Below, one piece after another: positions 1 through 10,656 of a stretch of DNA of 64,000 bases. The DNA is from Nocardioides aurantiacus. Its GTDB lineage: Bacteria > Actinomycetota > Actinomycetes > Propionibacteriales > Nocardioidaceae. Within the stretch, counting starts at the first letter, position 1. The number at the start of each line of letters is the position of its first letter. The notes beneath the pieces are model-generated. The model was not told the DNA's origin, ran no database searches, and worked only from the letters and a program-made list of their open reading frames with translations. Position numbers and translations under genes: made by a program. The stretch lies in the NCBI RefSeq assembly GCF_003752505.1, contig NZ_RKHO01000001.1, positions 3,286,001-3,350,000 on the forward strand, in the 5' to 3' direction.

Positions 1-594
1 GCCGCGGCCGTCGAGCGCTTCGGCGGCATCGACGTGGTGGTCAACAACGCCAGCGCGATCGACCTCAGCGGCACCCGCGAGCTGTCGATGAAGAAGTACG
101 ACCTGATGCAGGACATCAACGCCCGCGGCACGTTCCTGCTCTCCAAGACCGCGCTGCCCCACCTCGAGCGCAGCTCCGGTGCCCACGTGCTCACGCTGTC
201 GCCGCCGCTCGACCTGCGGCCGCAGTGGGCCGGGCAGTACCTCGGCTACACGATGGCCAAGTACGGCATGAGCCTGGTGACGCTCGGGCTGGCCGAGGAG
301 CTGCGCGAGGCGGGCGTCGCCGCCAACTCGCTGTGGCCGCGCACCATGATCGCCACCGCCGCGGTCGCCAACCTGCTCGGCGGCGACGAGGCCGTCGCGG
401 GGTCGCGCACCCCGGAGATGGTCGCGGACGCGGCGTACGCCGTGCTGACGCGTGACCCGCGCACCTGCACCGGCAACTTCTTCATCGACGACGAGGTGCT
501 GGCGCAGGAGGGGATCACCGACCTCGAGGGCTACCGCGCGGTGCCCGGCGGCGAGGCCCCGCTGCGCGAGGACCTGTTCCTCGACCCGATCTGA
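1..594 (+). CDS. SDR family oxidoreductase, C-terminal part
   Basis: Short-chain dehydrogenase/reductase that would move hydride between NAD(P) and a carbonyl or hydroxyl substrate in the cytoplasm. The frame is open from base 1, so the N-terminal TGxxxGIG cofactor loop lies outside the window. The visible 197 residues hold the SDR NNAS motif at 15-18, a serine in the expected catalytic region near 66, and the catalytic YTMAK (YxxxK) at 83-87. The long tail, ending in an FxDDEVL-type stretch, resembles the subgroup related to HSDL2 and the citronellol dehydrogenase-like enzymes; that subgroup call is from memory. It converges with the next gene over a 12-base gap. The substrate cannot be read from the sequence. 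Confidence 0.88.
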   Translation, partial: AAAVERFGGIDVVVNNASAIDLSGTRELSMKKYDLMQDINARGTFLLSKTALPHLERSSGAHVLTLSPPLDLRPQWAGQYLGYTMAKYGMSLVTLGLAEELREAGVAANSLWPRTMIATAAVANLLGGDEAVAGSRTPEMVADAAYAVLTRDPRTCTGNFFIDDEVLAQEGITDLEGYRAVPGGEAPLREDLFLDPI

Positions 595-606
595 GCCGCG
601 ACCGGC

Positions 607-1428
607 TCAGGCGTCGACGCGCCGGCGGGCGCAGGCCAGCTCCGCCGCGAGGTCGAGGCCGTACGTCGGGCCGCCGGTCGCGGCGTACTCCTCGACCCGG
701 CCGGCCCCGCGCTCGAGCAGCCGGGCCGCGCCGACCGCGTTGCCGCGGGCCGCGTGGGTGAGCGCGACGCACAGCTGGGCCAGGCCCTGCCACAGCGGCC
801 GCTCGGCCTCCGGGGCGTCCTTCCACCGGGCCTCGAGCACCTCGTGGGCCGAGAACGGGCGTCCCTGCGCGAGCAGCTCGCGCGCGGACGCGACCGTCTC
901 GAGCGCCGGGAGCGGCTCCTCGGACACCGGCTCGACACCGGTCTCCCCGTAGGGCAGCGGTCGGCCCAGCGCGTCGCGCGGTCGGGCCTGCCGGGCACGC
1001 CCCTCGGGATCCCGGTCGCGGCCCTCGGGCGCCCGGTCGCGGCGCCGCGCCTCGACCCCGGCGTCGTCGCAGAACCCCCCGCCGCTGCGCTTGAGGCAGA
1101 GCAGCCCGAGCAGGGTGCCGCCGTCGTCGACCACCGCCAGCCGGCGTCGCCCGGTGGCCGCCATCTGCTCGAGCAGCTGCGCCACGTCGGCGTCGGGAGA
1201 GGTCGTGCGCCCCTCGAGCTCCGCGACCTCGAGGGCAGGCTGCGCCTCCCCGTCGGCGCGCTCGAGGTCGGACCGGTCGAGGGTGCCGAGGAGCCGGCCG
1301 TCCTCGACGAGGAGCAGCAGGTGGACGTGCGGGTCCTCCAGGGCGACGTGCGCGGCACCGACGGTGAGGTCGGCCGGGTGCACGGTGGGCCGGGTGAGCA
1401 TCGCCCGGGCGGCTGTCAGGGTCGTCAT
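607..1428 (-). CDS. CBS-domain/DUF309 fusion protein
   Basis: A 273-residue cytoplasmic protein with two parts. Residues 1-115 look like a CBS-domain module, with repeated hydrophobic strand-turn patterns such as LLLLVEDGRLLGTL and LAVVDDGGTLLGLL; such modules usually bind adenine nucleotides. A charged Arg/Asp/Glu-rich linker follows at about 120-165. Residues 170-245 carry the DUF309 core: FSAHEVLEARWK, then LWQGLAQLCVALTHAARGN. DUF309 is a small helical family of unknown function in which the HExxE-like helix is conserved. The start overlaps the upstream gene by ATGA, so the two are probably translated together. The family assignment is good; the function is unknown. Confidence 0.8.
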   Translation of the reverse strand: MTTLTAARAMLTRPTVHPADLTVGAAHVALEDPHVHLLLLVEDGRLLGTLDRSDLERADGEAQPALEVAELEGRTTSPDADVAQLLEQMAATGRRRLAVVDDGGTLLGLLCLKRSGGGFCDDAGVEARRRDRAPEGRDRDPEGRARQARPRDALGRPLPYGETGVEPVSEEPLPALETVASARELLAQGRPFSAHEVLEARWKDAPEAERPLWQGLAQLCVALTHAARGNAVGAARLLERGAGRVEEYAATGGPTYGLDLAAELACARRRVDA

Positions 1429-2192
1429 CGGGCGGAACCTCCGAGCTCGTCGAGCCGGCCGGTCCGCGCCCGCTCCACGGCCCGGCCGTCGGCGAGCTCG
1501 TCACGCTCGCGCGGGTGGGTCCGGTAGTGCTCGACCAGGCGGGCGACGAGATCGGGGTCCGAGCGCAGCTCGGGGCCGGGGAGTGCGAGCACGCGTCCGG
1601 AGTACCCCAGGAGCGCCAGCGGTCGCGGTCCGACCCCGGTGAGCGAGCTCCACGGGAGGTGGTCCCGCCCGTCCGGACCGCTCACCTCGACGCCGCTGGC
1701 GTGCAACCGCAACCGGCTGCGCAACCGGCGGCCGGCGAGGACGTGGCGGAGCCCGGCTGTCGCCAGCAGGGCCAGCACCGCGAGCACCGCGACCGGAGCG
1801 GCGGCGTCGAGGGAGGTGGTGCCCGGGGCGAGCGGACCCGGGTCGACCAGGGACAGCACGCCACCGACGAGGGCCAGGACGAGGACGACCGGCGCGGCGA
1901 CGTCGACGGGGCGCGACCACGGCGAGCCCACGACCTCGGTCGTGCCGTCCACGGCGCGGAGGCGGAGCCGGCCGCGCCGCGTGAGCAGGGTGACGAGGAG
2001 GTCCGCCACCCACAGCAGCAGGGCGACGCCCATGGCGCCGAACATCCAGGCCCAGCTGGGCTGCTGAGGTGCCGCCAGCGGCACCGCCACGAGGCAGCCG
2101 AGCGCCACGACCAGCAGGGTGGCGTGCGCCAGGGCGGCGCGCACCGGGGTGACTCCACGCGCGGACACGCCCGTTCGGAGGGTGGTGCGCAT
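1425..2192 (-). CDS. Membrane protein with PH-like C-terminal domain
   Basis: A 255-residue membrane protein. Two hydrophobic segments lie near residues 20-65 and two more near 100-155, followed by a soluble part containing LRLHASGVEVSG and LPWSSLTGVG. That pattern is typical of bacterial PH-like (bPH) domains attached to membrane helices. An in-frame start 23 codons upstream exists, but the ATG chosen here has a clear GGGAGG ribosome site about 8 bases before it. The stop overlaps the CBS-DUF309 start by four bases, which implies an operon. It lies 78 bases downstream of fhs on the same strand. No catalytic motif was seen; a role in envelope homeostasis would be a guess. Confidence 0.7.
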   Translation of the reverse strand: MRTTLRTGVSARGVTPVRAALAHATLLVVALGCLVAVPLAAPQQPSWAWMFGAMGVALLLWVADLLVTLLTRRGRLRLRAVDGTTEVVGSPWSRPVDVAAPVVLVLALVGGVLSLVDPGPLAPGTTSLDAAAPVAVLAVLALLATAGLRHVLAGRRLRSRLRLHASGVEVSGPDGRDHLPWSSLTGVGPRPLALLGYSGRVLALPGPELRSDPDLVARLVEHYRTHPRERDELADGRAVERARTGRLDELGGSAR

Positions 2193-2270
2193 CTGCTGTC
2201 CCTCCCCGAGTGCGGTCGACGCCAGCCTAGGCGCCGGGGTCCTCACCCCTCCCGTACCCACGGAGCCGCG

Positions 2271-3950
2271 TCAGGACAGGCCCAGGATGGTGCCGTCGTC
2301 GGCGAGGTCGATGCGTCCGGCCGCGGGGGTCGCCGGCAGGCCCGGCATCGTCATCATGTCGCCGCACACGACGACCACGAACCCGGCGCCGGCCGAGAGC
2401 CGGACCTCGCGCACGTGCAGCTCGTGGCCGCTCGGGGCGCCGAGCGCCGTGGGGTCGGTGGAGAAGGAATACTGCGTCTTGGCCACGCAGACCGGGAGGG
2501 CGCCGTACCCGTCGCGCTCGATCCGCTCCAGCCGCCGCCGCGCCCTGGCGTCCCAGGTGACCAGCGAGGCGCCGTAGAGCCGGGTGGCCACAGCCTCGAC
2601 CTTCCCGGTCAACGACAGCTCGTCGGGGTAGGTGTAGCCGAACTCGTACGCCGGGGGCTCGGCCAGCGACCGCAGCACTCCCTGCGCCAGGTCGCGCGCC
2701 CCCACGCCGCCGTCGGAGAAGTGCGTGGCCGGGTGGGCCTCGACCCCCTCGGCCGCGCACAGCTCGACGACCTTGGCGACCTCGGCGTCGGTGTCGGTCG
2801 GGAACCGGTTGACCGCCACCACGCACCCGATGCCGTAGACGCCGCGGACGTTGTCGAGGTGGCGGCGCAGGTTGACCATCCCGGCCTCGACGGCGGCGAG
2901 GTCCTCGGCGCCGAGGTCGGCCAGGGCGACGCCGCCGTGGTACTTCAGCGCCCGCACCGTGGCCACCACGACGGCCACGTCGGGACGCAGTCCGGACTTG
3001 CGGCACTTGATGTCGACGAACTTCTCGGCCCCCAGGTCGGCCCCGAAGCCGGCCTCGGTGACCACGACGTCGGCCAGTCGGAGCCCGGCGCGGGTGGCGG
3101 CGACCGAGCTGCAGCCGTGGGCGATGTTGGCGAACGGGCCGCCGTGGACGAAGGCCGGCGCCCCCTCGAGGGTCTGCACCAGGTTGGGTGCGAGGGCGTC
3201 GCGCAGCAGCGCGGCCATGGCGCCGTGCGCCCCGAGGTCACGGGCCGTGACGGGCTGCGAGGAGCGGTCGTAGCCGACCACGATGTCGCCGATGCGGCGC
3301 TTGAGGTCGGCCCACGACTCGGTGAGGCAGAAGATCGCCATCAGCTCCGAGGCGACCACGATGTCGAAGCCGTCCTCCCGGGTGAAGCCGTTGGCGTGGC
3401 CGCCGAGGCCGACCACCACCTCCCGCAGCGCGCGGTCGTTGACGTCGAGCACCCGCTTCCAGGTGATGCTGCGGGTGTCGAGGTCGAGCGCGTTGCCGTG
3501 GTGCACGTGGTTGTCGATCAGGGCGGCCAGCAGGTTGTTGGCGGCCGCGATGGCGGCGAAGTCGCCGGTGAAGTGCAGGTTGATGTCGGTCATCGGCACG
3601 ACCTGGCTCCAGCCGCCGCCGGCCGCGCCGCCCTTCATGCCGAACACCGGACCCATGGAGGGCTCGCGCAGGCAGGCCACCACCCGGTGACCCAGACCGT
3701 GGAGCGCGTCGGTCAGCCCGACCGTGGTCGTCGTCTTGCCCTCTCCCGGCGGTGTCGGCGAGAGCGCCGTGACGAGCACGAGCCGGCCGAGCGGGCGGTC
3801 CTCCAGGGAGGCGAGGTAGCCGAGGTCGACCTTGGCCTTGAAGTGGCCGTACGGCACGAGGTGCTGCTCCTCGATGCCGAGCGTCTCGGCCGCCACCTCC
3901 CGGATGGGCCGCAGCACCGCCGCGTTGGCGATCTCGATGTCGGAGCGCAC
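2271..3950 (-). CDS. fhs: Formate--tetrahydrofolate ligase
   Basis: Ligates formate to tetrahydrofolate with ATP, giving 10-formyl-THF for purine and fMet-tRNA synthesis. The 559-residue length matches the family (about 555). The N-terminus holds the family P-loop [14 protein letters not shown] and the following [19 protein letters not shown] segment. Conserved [15 protein letters not shown] and TQYSFSTDP blocks follow later. The start is a GTG, preceded by a GAGGGGGA ribosome site. A TACGGT -10-like element lies in the 246-base gap that separates it from the divergent wall-protein gene. No second one-carbon gene is adjacent. The initiator tRNA-fMet gene lies about 6 kb away, which is probably a coincidence. 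Confidence 0.97.
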   Translation of the reverse strand: MRSDIEIANAAVLRPIREVAAETLGIEEQHLVPYGHFKAKVDLGYLASLEDRPLGRLVLVTALSPTPPGEGKTTTTVGLTDALHGLGHRVVACLREPSMGPVFGMKGGAAGGGWSQVVPMTDINLHFTGDFAAIAAANNLLAALIDNHVHHGNALDLDTRSITWKRVLDVNDRALREVVVGLGGHANGFTREDGFDIVVASELMAIFCLTESWADLKRRIGDIVVGYDRSSQPVTARDLGAHGAMAALLRDALAPNLVQTLEGAPAFVHGGPFANIAHGCSSVAATRAGLRLADVVVTEAGFGADLGAEKFVDIKCRKSGLRPDVAVVVATVRALKYHGGVALADLGAEDLAAVEAGMVNLRRHLDNVRGVYGIGCVVAVNRFPTDTDAEVAKVVELCAAEGVEAHPATHFSDGGVGARDLAQGVLRSLAEPPAYEFGYTYPDELSLTGKVEAVATRLYGASLVTWDARARRRLERIERDGYGALPVCVAKTQYSFSTDPTALGAPSGHELHVREVRLSAGAGFVVVVCGDMMTMPGLPATPAAGRIDLADDGTILGLS

Positions 3951-4196
3951 GGCTCGTCCCCCTCACGGTCGGGCGGCCCCCCACGGGCCTGCTCCGCACC
4001 GTAGCCCACCGCCCGTCTAGACCGGGTGGACGAAGCGGGCGCAGCACGTCTGCCGCAACGGTAGGTTCCGGCTGCCGGGGGCGCGCCCCGGGCCCCGCCC
4101 GCTGAGGTAGATCCGCCAGCTGCCGGCCGTCAGGTCGTGCTGGACGACGTACTCACCTCTCGGCTCACCGCTGGGCTCGTCTCTTGGGAGACCTCC

Positions 4197-7100
4197 GTGC
4201 TGCTCACCCGCACCCCGTCCGACCACGCCCTCACCCGCCGCCCGGCACGCCGGGTCGGCATCCTCCTCGCCCTCGCCCTCGTGGGCTCGGGCACGTCGCT
4301 GGTCGGGGCGCCCACAGCCACCGGGGCGGTCACTGGGGCAGCCACCGGGGCGGTCACCGCAGCAGCGGCCGACGGCAGCACCACGACCTGCGGCCCGGTG
4401 GAGTGCACCGTGACCTTCGACTACACGGGCGAGGAGACCACCTGGATCGTCCCGACCGGCGTCACCTCGGCCAGGGTCGTCGCCCGGGGCGCCGAGGGCG
4501 GGACCTCCCTCGGCTACGACCGGCGTCCGGGTGGCAAGGGGGCGGTGGTCACCGCGACGGTCCCGATGAGCGGCGGACAACGGTTCCTGGTGACCGTCGG
4601 CGGCACGGCCACGGGGCCCGCCAACACCACCGGCGGCTGGGGGGGCACCGCCCCAGGCGGCCCCGGGTGGTTCGAGGGCGTCGAGGAAAGTCCCGCGGGG
4701 GGCGGCGGCGCCTCCGGGATGACGCTGTCGCCCTACGAGAACGTCCGGGTGGTCGCCGGCGGCGGCGGCGGCGCCGGCGGGCACGGCGTCGGCTCGGCCA
4801 GCAAGCACGGCGGCGCCGGCGGCCCGAGCGGCTCGAACGGCAGCGACGGCGACGCGCAGGAGGGCGACATCCGCACGGCCTCCGGGGGTGGCGGCGGCAA
4901 GGCGGGCACGACCTCCGCCGGCGGCGCCGGCGGTGCCGCGGGCGTCGGCGTGCTCGACTACTGGGGCGGCTCTGCGGGCCAGTCCGCCCAGGGGCGATGG
5001 GGAGCCCCGGGAGCGATCCGCTCCCACCTGGCCAGCGACAACCGCAACGCCGGGGGCGGCGGCGGTGGCGGTGGCGGCTACTTCGGTGGCGGGGGCGGCG
5101 GCACCGGCGGCGTCGCCGACGGGGCCTGGAAGCTGCGCGGTTCCGGCGGCGGCGGCGGGGGCGGCGGGAGCAGCTTCACCACCCCTGGGCTGGTGACCGA
5201 CGCGAGCATCGTCGACGGCGCCCACACCGGCAACGGGCAGATCAGCATCACCTACCGCGTCCCGATCACCACGCCGACGCTGGTCACCAAGCGCGACGTC
5301 CGGGTCGAGGCCGGCAGGATGCTGGTGCAGGTCGCCTCCCTGGAGGGCGGGCACCAGCCCACCGGCGACATCCGGTTCCGGCTGTACGGCCCCTCGGACC
5401 CCACCTGCTCCGGCACCCCCCTCTCCGACAGCACGCGCAGCCTCAGCGCGCAGAGCCTCGGCTCGGTCTTCTCCGCCTACGTCAGGGCCACCCGACCGGG
5501 CACCCACCGCTGGTCCACGACGTACGCCGGCAACGAGGTCAACCGTCCCGTCAGCCAGCTGTGCACCGATGCCTCCGAGGTCGTCCCCGGTCCGCCGGCG
5601 ACCCTGGTGATGACCCCCGCGACCAGCAGCGTGACCGCCGGCGGGAGGCAGGCCTACCGCGTCGTCGGCACCGACGCCTACGGCAACCTGCGCGGCGACG
5701 ACACGGCGACCACCGAGTTCAGCATCGCCGGCGGCGGCACCTGCACCCAGGGCCCGCAGGCCGGGTGCACCTCGCTGGTGCCCGGGACGCACCAGGTCAG
5801 GGCGGTCAACGGCGCGGCCAGCACCACCGGCCAGCTCGTCGTCGAGCCGCTGCGCGTGGGCGTGGACGGCGCACTGCCCACCGGCACCCAGCCGCAGTCC
5901 GTCGCCGTCGACCCGACCACGCACCGCGCCTTCGTGGCCAACTCGGGCAGCGACACCGTGTCGGTCCTCGACGGCGTGACCGGCGCCCTGGTCGCCACCG
6001 TGCCGGTCGGCGACTACCCGACCGCGGTGGCCGTCGACCCGACCACCCACGCGGTCTACGTGAGCAACCTGCGCGACGGCACCCTGTCGATCCTCGCGAA
6101 CGGCGGCACCGGAACGGTGTCGACCGTCGCGGTCGGGCCCTACCCGCTCGGGGTGGGCGTCGACCAGGGCACCGGGACGGCGTACGTCGCCAACAGCGGC
6201 AGCAGCACCGTCACGGTCGTCCGCGACCGCCGGGCCGTGGCCACCGTGCGGGTCGGGTCGCGCCCGCTCGGTCTCGACGTGGACCCCACGACCCACCGCG
6301 TCTACGTCGCCAACTCCGACGCCGGCACGGTCTCGGTGATCGACGGGGCCAGCAACGCCGTGACCGCGACGGTCGACCTGGGGCTCACCCGCAGCCAGCT
6401 GGTCGACGTCACCGTCGACCGGTTCACGCGCGACGTCTACGTCGCCGACCGCGAGGGGGGCCGGGTCCACGTCATCGACGCCGCCACCGACGAGGTGACC
6501 GGCTCGCTGGCCGCCGGGACCCAGCCGAGCGGTGTCGCCGTCGACCCGGGCACCCGGACGACGTACGTCACGGACGCCGGCTCCGACGAGGTCACGGTGC
6601 TCGACCAGCGGAGCGGTCAGGTGCTCGACACCCTCGGCGTCGGGAGGCGCCCCACCTCGGTGGCCGTGGACCCCACGACGCACACGGCGTTCGTCACCAA
6701 CTTCGACGACGGCACCGTCTCGGTGCTGCGGCTCGCCGACGCCGCCCGACCGGTGGTGTTCACCTCGACCCCGCCGAGCCCGGCGCTGCACGAGGGCAGC
6801 TACACCCCGACGGCCGTCGGTCCCGACCCGTCGCGACCGGTGCGGTTCAGCATCGGCGCCACCAGTGACCTCGGCACCTGCGCCATCGACGACGCCGGCG
6901 TCGTGTCGTTCACCGGCACCGGCAGGTGCGTCGTCGAGGCCGACCAGAGCGGCACCCTCGGCTCCGCGTCGGCCGCCGGCGCCCGCCAGACCGTCATCGT
7001 CAGCGCGGCGCCGCGGTTCGTCTCGGCCGACCCGCCCCTGCGGGCTGCGCACGCGACGCCCTACACCGCCGCCTTCCGCGCCGCCGCCTACCCCAGCCCG

Positions 7101-7724
7101 ACCTACTCCCTGGTCGGGGCACCCGGGTTCTTGAGCATCGACCCGGCGACCGGCCGGGTCAGCGGCACCCCGGACGCACCCGACGCCGCCTACACGCCGG
7201 CGACCTTCAGCTACGCCGTGCGCGCCGAGAACCCCGTGGGTGCGGCCACCACCGAGACGTTCACGGTGTCCGTCAGCCCGCAGGCCCTTCCCGGCGGCGA
7301 CCCCGGCCCCCAGGAGCCCGGTCCCCTCACCCCGGTGCCCGGGGGCGACGGGACCGATCCGGGGGACCCGACCGACCCGACCGACCCGACCGACCCGTCC
7401 CTGCCCGACCCGACCACGTCGCCGGTGCCCCCGGTCACGGGCCCTTCCGCGGGACCGGACACCGGACCGCGACCGGACGTGGGACCGGACGTGCCGCTCG
7501 CGTCGTCGTCCCCGCTCGTCCCGGGCGCGGGGACAGCGTCCGGGTCGCCCGCCGCGGCCGGCGGGCCGGTCGTCACCAGGGGGACGACCGCCACGGGCGG
7601 CCCCCTGCCCGACACCGGCGCCCCCACGCACGCCGGCGTGCTCGGCGGGGCCGGTCTGCTGCTGCTCCTCCTCGGCGGCGCCGTGGCGTCGTGCACGCGA
7701 CGTCGACCGGGTCGCGCCGGCTGA
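4197..7724 (+). CDS. Sortase-anchored surface protein with glycine-rich region and YVTN beta-propeller
   Basis: A 1175-residue exported protein. The N-terminus has a basic stretch (RRPARR) and a hydrophobic core (GILLALALVG), a typical signal peptide. Residues about 120-330 are extremely glycine-rich with GGGGGGGG runs. An Ig-like region follows at about 350-555. Residues about 570-840 hold seven repeats of the VDPTTHxxxVxNxxxxTVSVLDG type, forming a predicted YVTN beta-propeller. Two more Ig/cadherin-like segments and a Pro/Asp/Thr wall-spanning region come next. The C-terminus is a full sorting signal: LPDTG at 1137-1141, a hydrophobic helix, then CTRRRPGR. The GTG at 4197 is chosen because GGGAG lies six bases upstream; an in-frame GTG at 4137 lacks a site. 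No sortase gene is in the window. Confidence 0.88.
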   Translation: MLLTRTPSDHALTRRPARRVGILLALALVGSGTSLVGAPTATGAVTGAATGAVTAAAADGSTTTCGPVECTVTFDYTGEETTWIVPTGVTSARVVARGAEGGTSLGYDRRPGGKGAVVTATVPMSGGQRFLVTVGGTATGPANTTGGWGGTAPGGPGWFEGVEESPAGGGGASGMTLSPYENVRVVAGGGGGAGGHGVGSASKHGGAGGPSGSNGSDGDAQEGDIRTASGGGGGKAGTTSAGGAGGAAGVGVLDYWGGSAGQSAQGRWGAPGAIRSHLASDNRNAGGGGGGGGGYFGGGGGGTGGVADGAWKLRGSGGGGGGGGSSFTTPGLVTDASIVDGAHTGNGQISITYRVPITTPTLVTKRDVRVEAGRMLVQVASLEGGHQPTGDIRFRLYGPSDPTCSGTPLSDSTRSLSAQSLGSVFSAYVRATRPGTHRWSTTYAGNEVNRPVSQLCTDASEVVPGPPATLVMTPATSSVTAGGRQAYRVVGTDAYGNLRGDDTATTEFSIAGGGTCTQGPQAGCTSLVPGTHQVRAVNGAASTTGQLVVEPLRVGVDGALPTGTQPQSVAVDPTTHRAFVANSGSDTVSVLDGVTGALVATVPVGDYPTAVAVDPTTHAVYVSNLRDGTLSILANGGTGTVSTVAVGPYPLGVGVDQGTGTAYVANSGSSTVTVVRDRRAVATVRVGSRPLGLDVDPTTHRVYVANSDAGTVSVIDGASNAVTATVDLGLTRSQLVDVTVDRFTRDVYVADREGGRVHVIDAATDEVTGSLAAGTQPSGVAVDPGTRTTYVTDAGSDEVTVLDQRSGQVLDTLGVGRRPTSVAVDPTTHTAFVTNFDDGTVSVLRLADAARPVVFTSTPPSPALHEGSYTPTAVGPDPSRPVRFSIGATSDLGTCAIDDAGVVSFTGTGRCVVEADQSGTLGSASAAGARQTVIVSAAPRFVSADPPLRAAHATPYTAAFRAAAYPSPTYSLVGAPGFLSIDPATGRVSGTPDAPDAAYTPATFSYAVRAENPVGAATTETFTVSVSPQALPGGDPGPQEPGPLTPVPGGDGTDPGDPTDPTDPTDPSLPDPTTSPVPPVTGPSAGPDTGPRPDVGPDVPLASSSPLVPGAGTASGSPAAAGGPVVTRGTTATGGPLPDTGAPTHAGVLGGAGLLLLLLGGAVASCTRRRPGRAG
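7365..7400 (+). repeat. 9-bp tandem repeat coding (DPT)n
   Basis: Four in-frame copies of gacccgacc, the last one changed to gacccgtcc, inside the wall-spanning segment of the surface protein. They encode DPTDPTDPTDPS. The unit length is a multiple of three, so copy-number change would alter stalk length without a frameshift. Confidence 0.85.
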
Positions 7725-7742
7725 GCCGCCGCCGGGAGGCGC

Positions 7743-8597
7743 TCAGGCCTGCTGCTCGGCCTTGAGCAGCCGGCGCTCGAGCAGCACCGCGACGCGGGTC
7801 GCCGTGGCCGGCGCGAGCCGGACCAGTCGGTCGACGGCCACGGCGTCCTTGCCGACCCGGATCCGCGGCCGGCCACGCTCGACGCCGTCGACGATGATCG
7901 AGGCGGCCTTGTCGGCGGGCAGCTTGAGGAGCTTCTCGGTGTAGGTGCGCTGGCGGGCCTCGTGCGCGGCGGTGACCTCCATCCCGCTCGAGCGCGCCCA
8001 CTCCAGCGCGTTGGCGGAGATGGCCGTGGCCACCCCGCCCGGGTGGACGACGCTCACCTGGACCGGGTGACCGGCCAGCAGCATCTCGGCGCGCATCGTC
8101 TCGGTGAAGCCGCGCACCGCGAACTTCGCCGCGCAGTAGTGCGAGAGCCCCGGCTGGGCGAGGTAGCCGTTGAGGCTGGAGACGTTGACGACGTGGCCGT
8201 CGCCGGAGTCCACGAGGTGCGGCAGGAACGCCTGGGTGCCGTGGATGACGCCGTGGAGGTTGACCCGCAGCACCCGCTCGTAGTCGGCCCAACTGCTCTC
8301 GATCACCGGGGCCGTGAAGGCGATCCCGGCGTTGTTGTAGACCTGGTGGACCGCGCCGTGGTGGGCGGCCACGTCCTCGGCGTACGCCTCGACGGCCTCG
8401 CGGTCGCCCATGTCGACCACCGCGGTGTGCAGCTCGCCGCGGGTCAGCGAGGCCGTCTCCTTCAGCCCCGCCTCGTCGACGTCGCAGCCCGCGACCCGGG
8501 CACCGCGCCGATCGAGCTCGAGGACCAGCGCCCGGCCGATGCCGGACCCCGCTCCGGTGACGACGACGACCTTGTCCGCGACGCTGCTCCGACTCAT
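7743..8597 (-). CDS. SDR family NAD(P)-dependent oxidoreductase
   Basis: A 284-residue classical short-chain dehydrogenase. The cofactor loop TGAGSGIG lies near residues 15-22, a D-V pair after the second strand suggests NAD preference, NNAG follows, and the catalytic set is S in VSSLNGY plus YCAAK (YxxxK). The C-terminal basic region (RPRIRVGKDA) is common in the subgroup annotated as SDR family acyl or steroid dehydrogenases. The ATG lies six bases after a TAGCGT element and has no ribosome site, so the mRNA is probably leaderless. It converges with the surface-protein gene over 18 bases. The substrate is unknown. Confidence 0.92.
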   Translation of the reverse strand: MSRSSVADKVVVVTGAGSGIGRALVLELDRRGARVAGCDVDEAGLKETASLTRGELHTAVVDMGDREAVEAYAEDVAAHHGAVHQVYNNAGIAFTAPVIESSWADYERVLRVNLHGVIHGTQAFLPHLVDSGDGHVVNVSSLNGYLAQPGLSHYCAAKFAVRGFTETMRAEMLLAGHPVQVSVVHPGGVATAISANALEWARSSGMEVTAAHEARQRTYTEKLLKLPADKAASIIVDGVERGRPRIRVGKDAVAVDRLVRLAPATATRVAVLLERRLLKAEQQA

Positions 8598-8629
8598 GCG
8601 GCGACGCTACCGGGCGGCGGCGTACGACG

Positions 8630-9826
<1,197 letters not shown>

Positions 9827-9914
9827 TCGGCTCTGTGAACACTACTGCCGTCGCGGGGGTGGGGCCAAATCGGGGGCCGCGCAGGACGCCGTGACGGTGG
9901 TCACGCAGCCACTC

Positions 9915-10496
9915 TCACCCGATGAAGAGCACCACGAGCAGGACCAGCAGGGCCAGGGCCAGGAGCGGGGCGAGGACCGCGATGGCCACCCCCTGCGCGA
10001 CCGAGGCACCGAGGGGGGTGCGGTCACGACCGGCGGGGTCGTCGAGGAGGACGGTCGGCTCGTCGGGGGTCTCGCCGTCCTCGGTGCCGGCGCCGTCCTC
10101 GGTCTGCTCGGCCTCCTGGGGCTCGGGCGGCCGGGCAGGCCGCTCCCGTGGCGCGTCGTCGCGGTCGAGCTCGACGGAGACGGTCTCCTCGCCCTGGGGG
10201 TCCAGCCCGGGCGAGGGGCGCACCTCGCGCCACGGCACGCGCACGGGTGTGACGGGCTCGAGCTCGACCACCTCGACGACGAGGTCGCCGGGCGGACCGC
10301 CGGCCGCGGCCGGAGCGCCGTACCCCTCGAAGACGTGGCGCCCGACCTCGCTGACCTCGCCGACCGCCTGCCCGGTGACGTGGTCGACGACGGTCACGCC
10401 GGCCTCGAGGTCGTCGCGGTAGAAGAAGTGCGTCTGGTGGATGTCGTGACCCCGGCGCGGCGGACGCGCCGGACGACGGGCGGCGGACTCGTGCAC
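9915..10496 (-). CDS. Hypothetical tail-anchored membrane protein
   Basis: A 193-residue protein without a recognised family. The N-terminal 90 residues look folded (FFYRDDLEAGVTVVDHVTGQAVGEV). An acidic, Pro-rich linker occupies about 95-165, and one hydrophobic helix (GVAIAVLAPLLALALLVLL) ends the protein. That arrangement suggests a cytoplasmic domain tethered by a C-terminal helix. The GTG start is chosen over a longer frame because GAGAGGAG lies just upstream. It is divergent from the adenylate cyclase gene across 160 bases. Confidence 0.65.
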   Translation of the reverse strand: MHESAARRPARPPRRGHDIHQTHFFYRDDLEAGVTVVDHVTGQAVGEVSEVGRHVFEGYGAPAAAGGPPGDLVVEVVELEPVTPVRVPWREVRPSPGLDPQGEETVSVELDRDDAPRERPARPPEPQEAEQTEDGAGTEDGETPDEPTVLLDDPAGRDRTPLGASVAQGVAIAVLAPLLALALLVLLVVLFIG

Positions 10497-10656
10497 GGGA
10501 CGCTCCTCTCGGGGTTCGGTCCCCCCAGGGTGCCCCACCGGGCCTGGTCACCGCGATCCCCGCCACATCTCCCCCGCTGCCCGCCGGCGACGCCTAGGCT
10601 GTGCCCGCCCCACGACCCCGTCGCAGCCGTGCGCCCGCCTGGAAGGAGCCGGACCC

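Noticed and set aside
1515-4004. 829-codon plus-strand frame across the PH-like gene and fhs
   Set aside because: It is a shadow of fhs, with no domains and no ribosome site.
5900-6740. Regular direct repeats in the surface protein considered as CRISPR-like
   Set aside because: Spacing follows protein blades, the repeats diverge at third codon positions, and there are no cas genes.
4017-7631. Large minus-strand frame opposite the surface protein
   Set aside because: The composition is Gly/Arg/Asp noise typical of antisense frames in GC-rich DNA; the plus-strand protein has a signal peptide, repeats and sorting signal.
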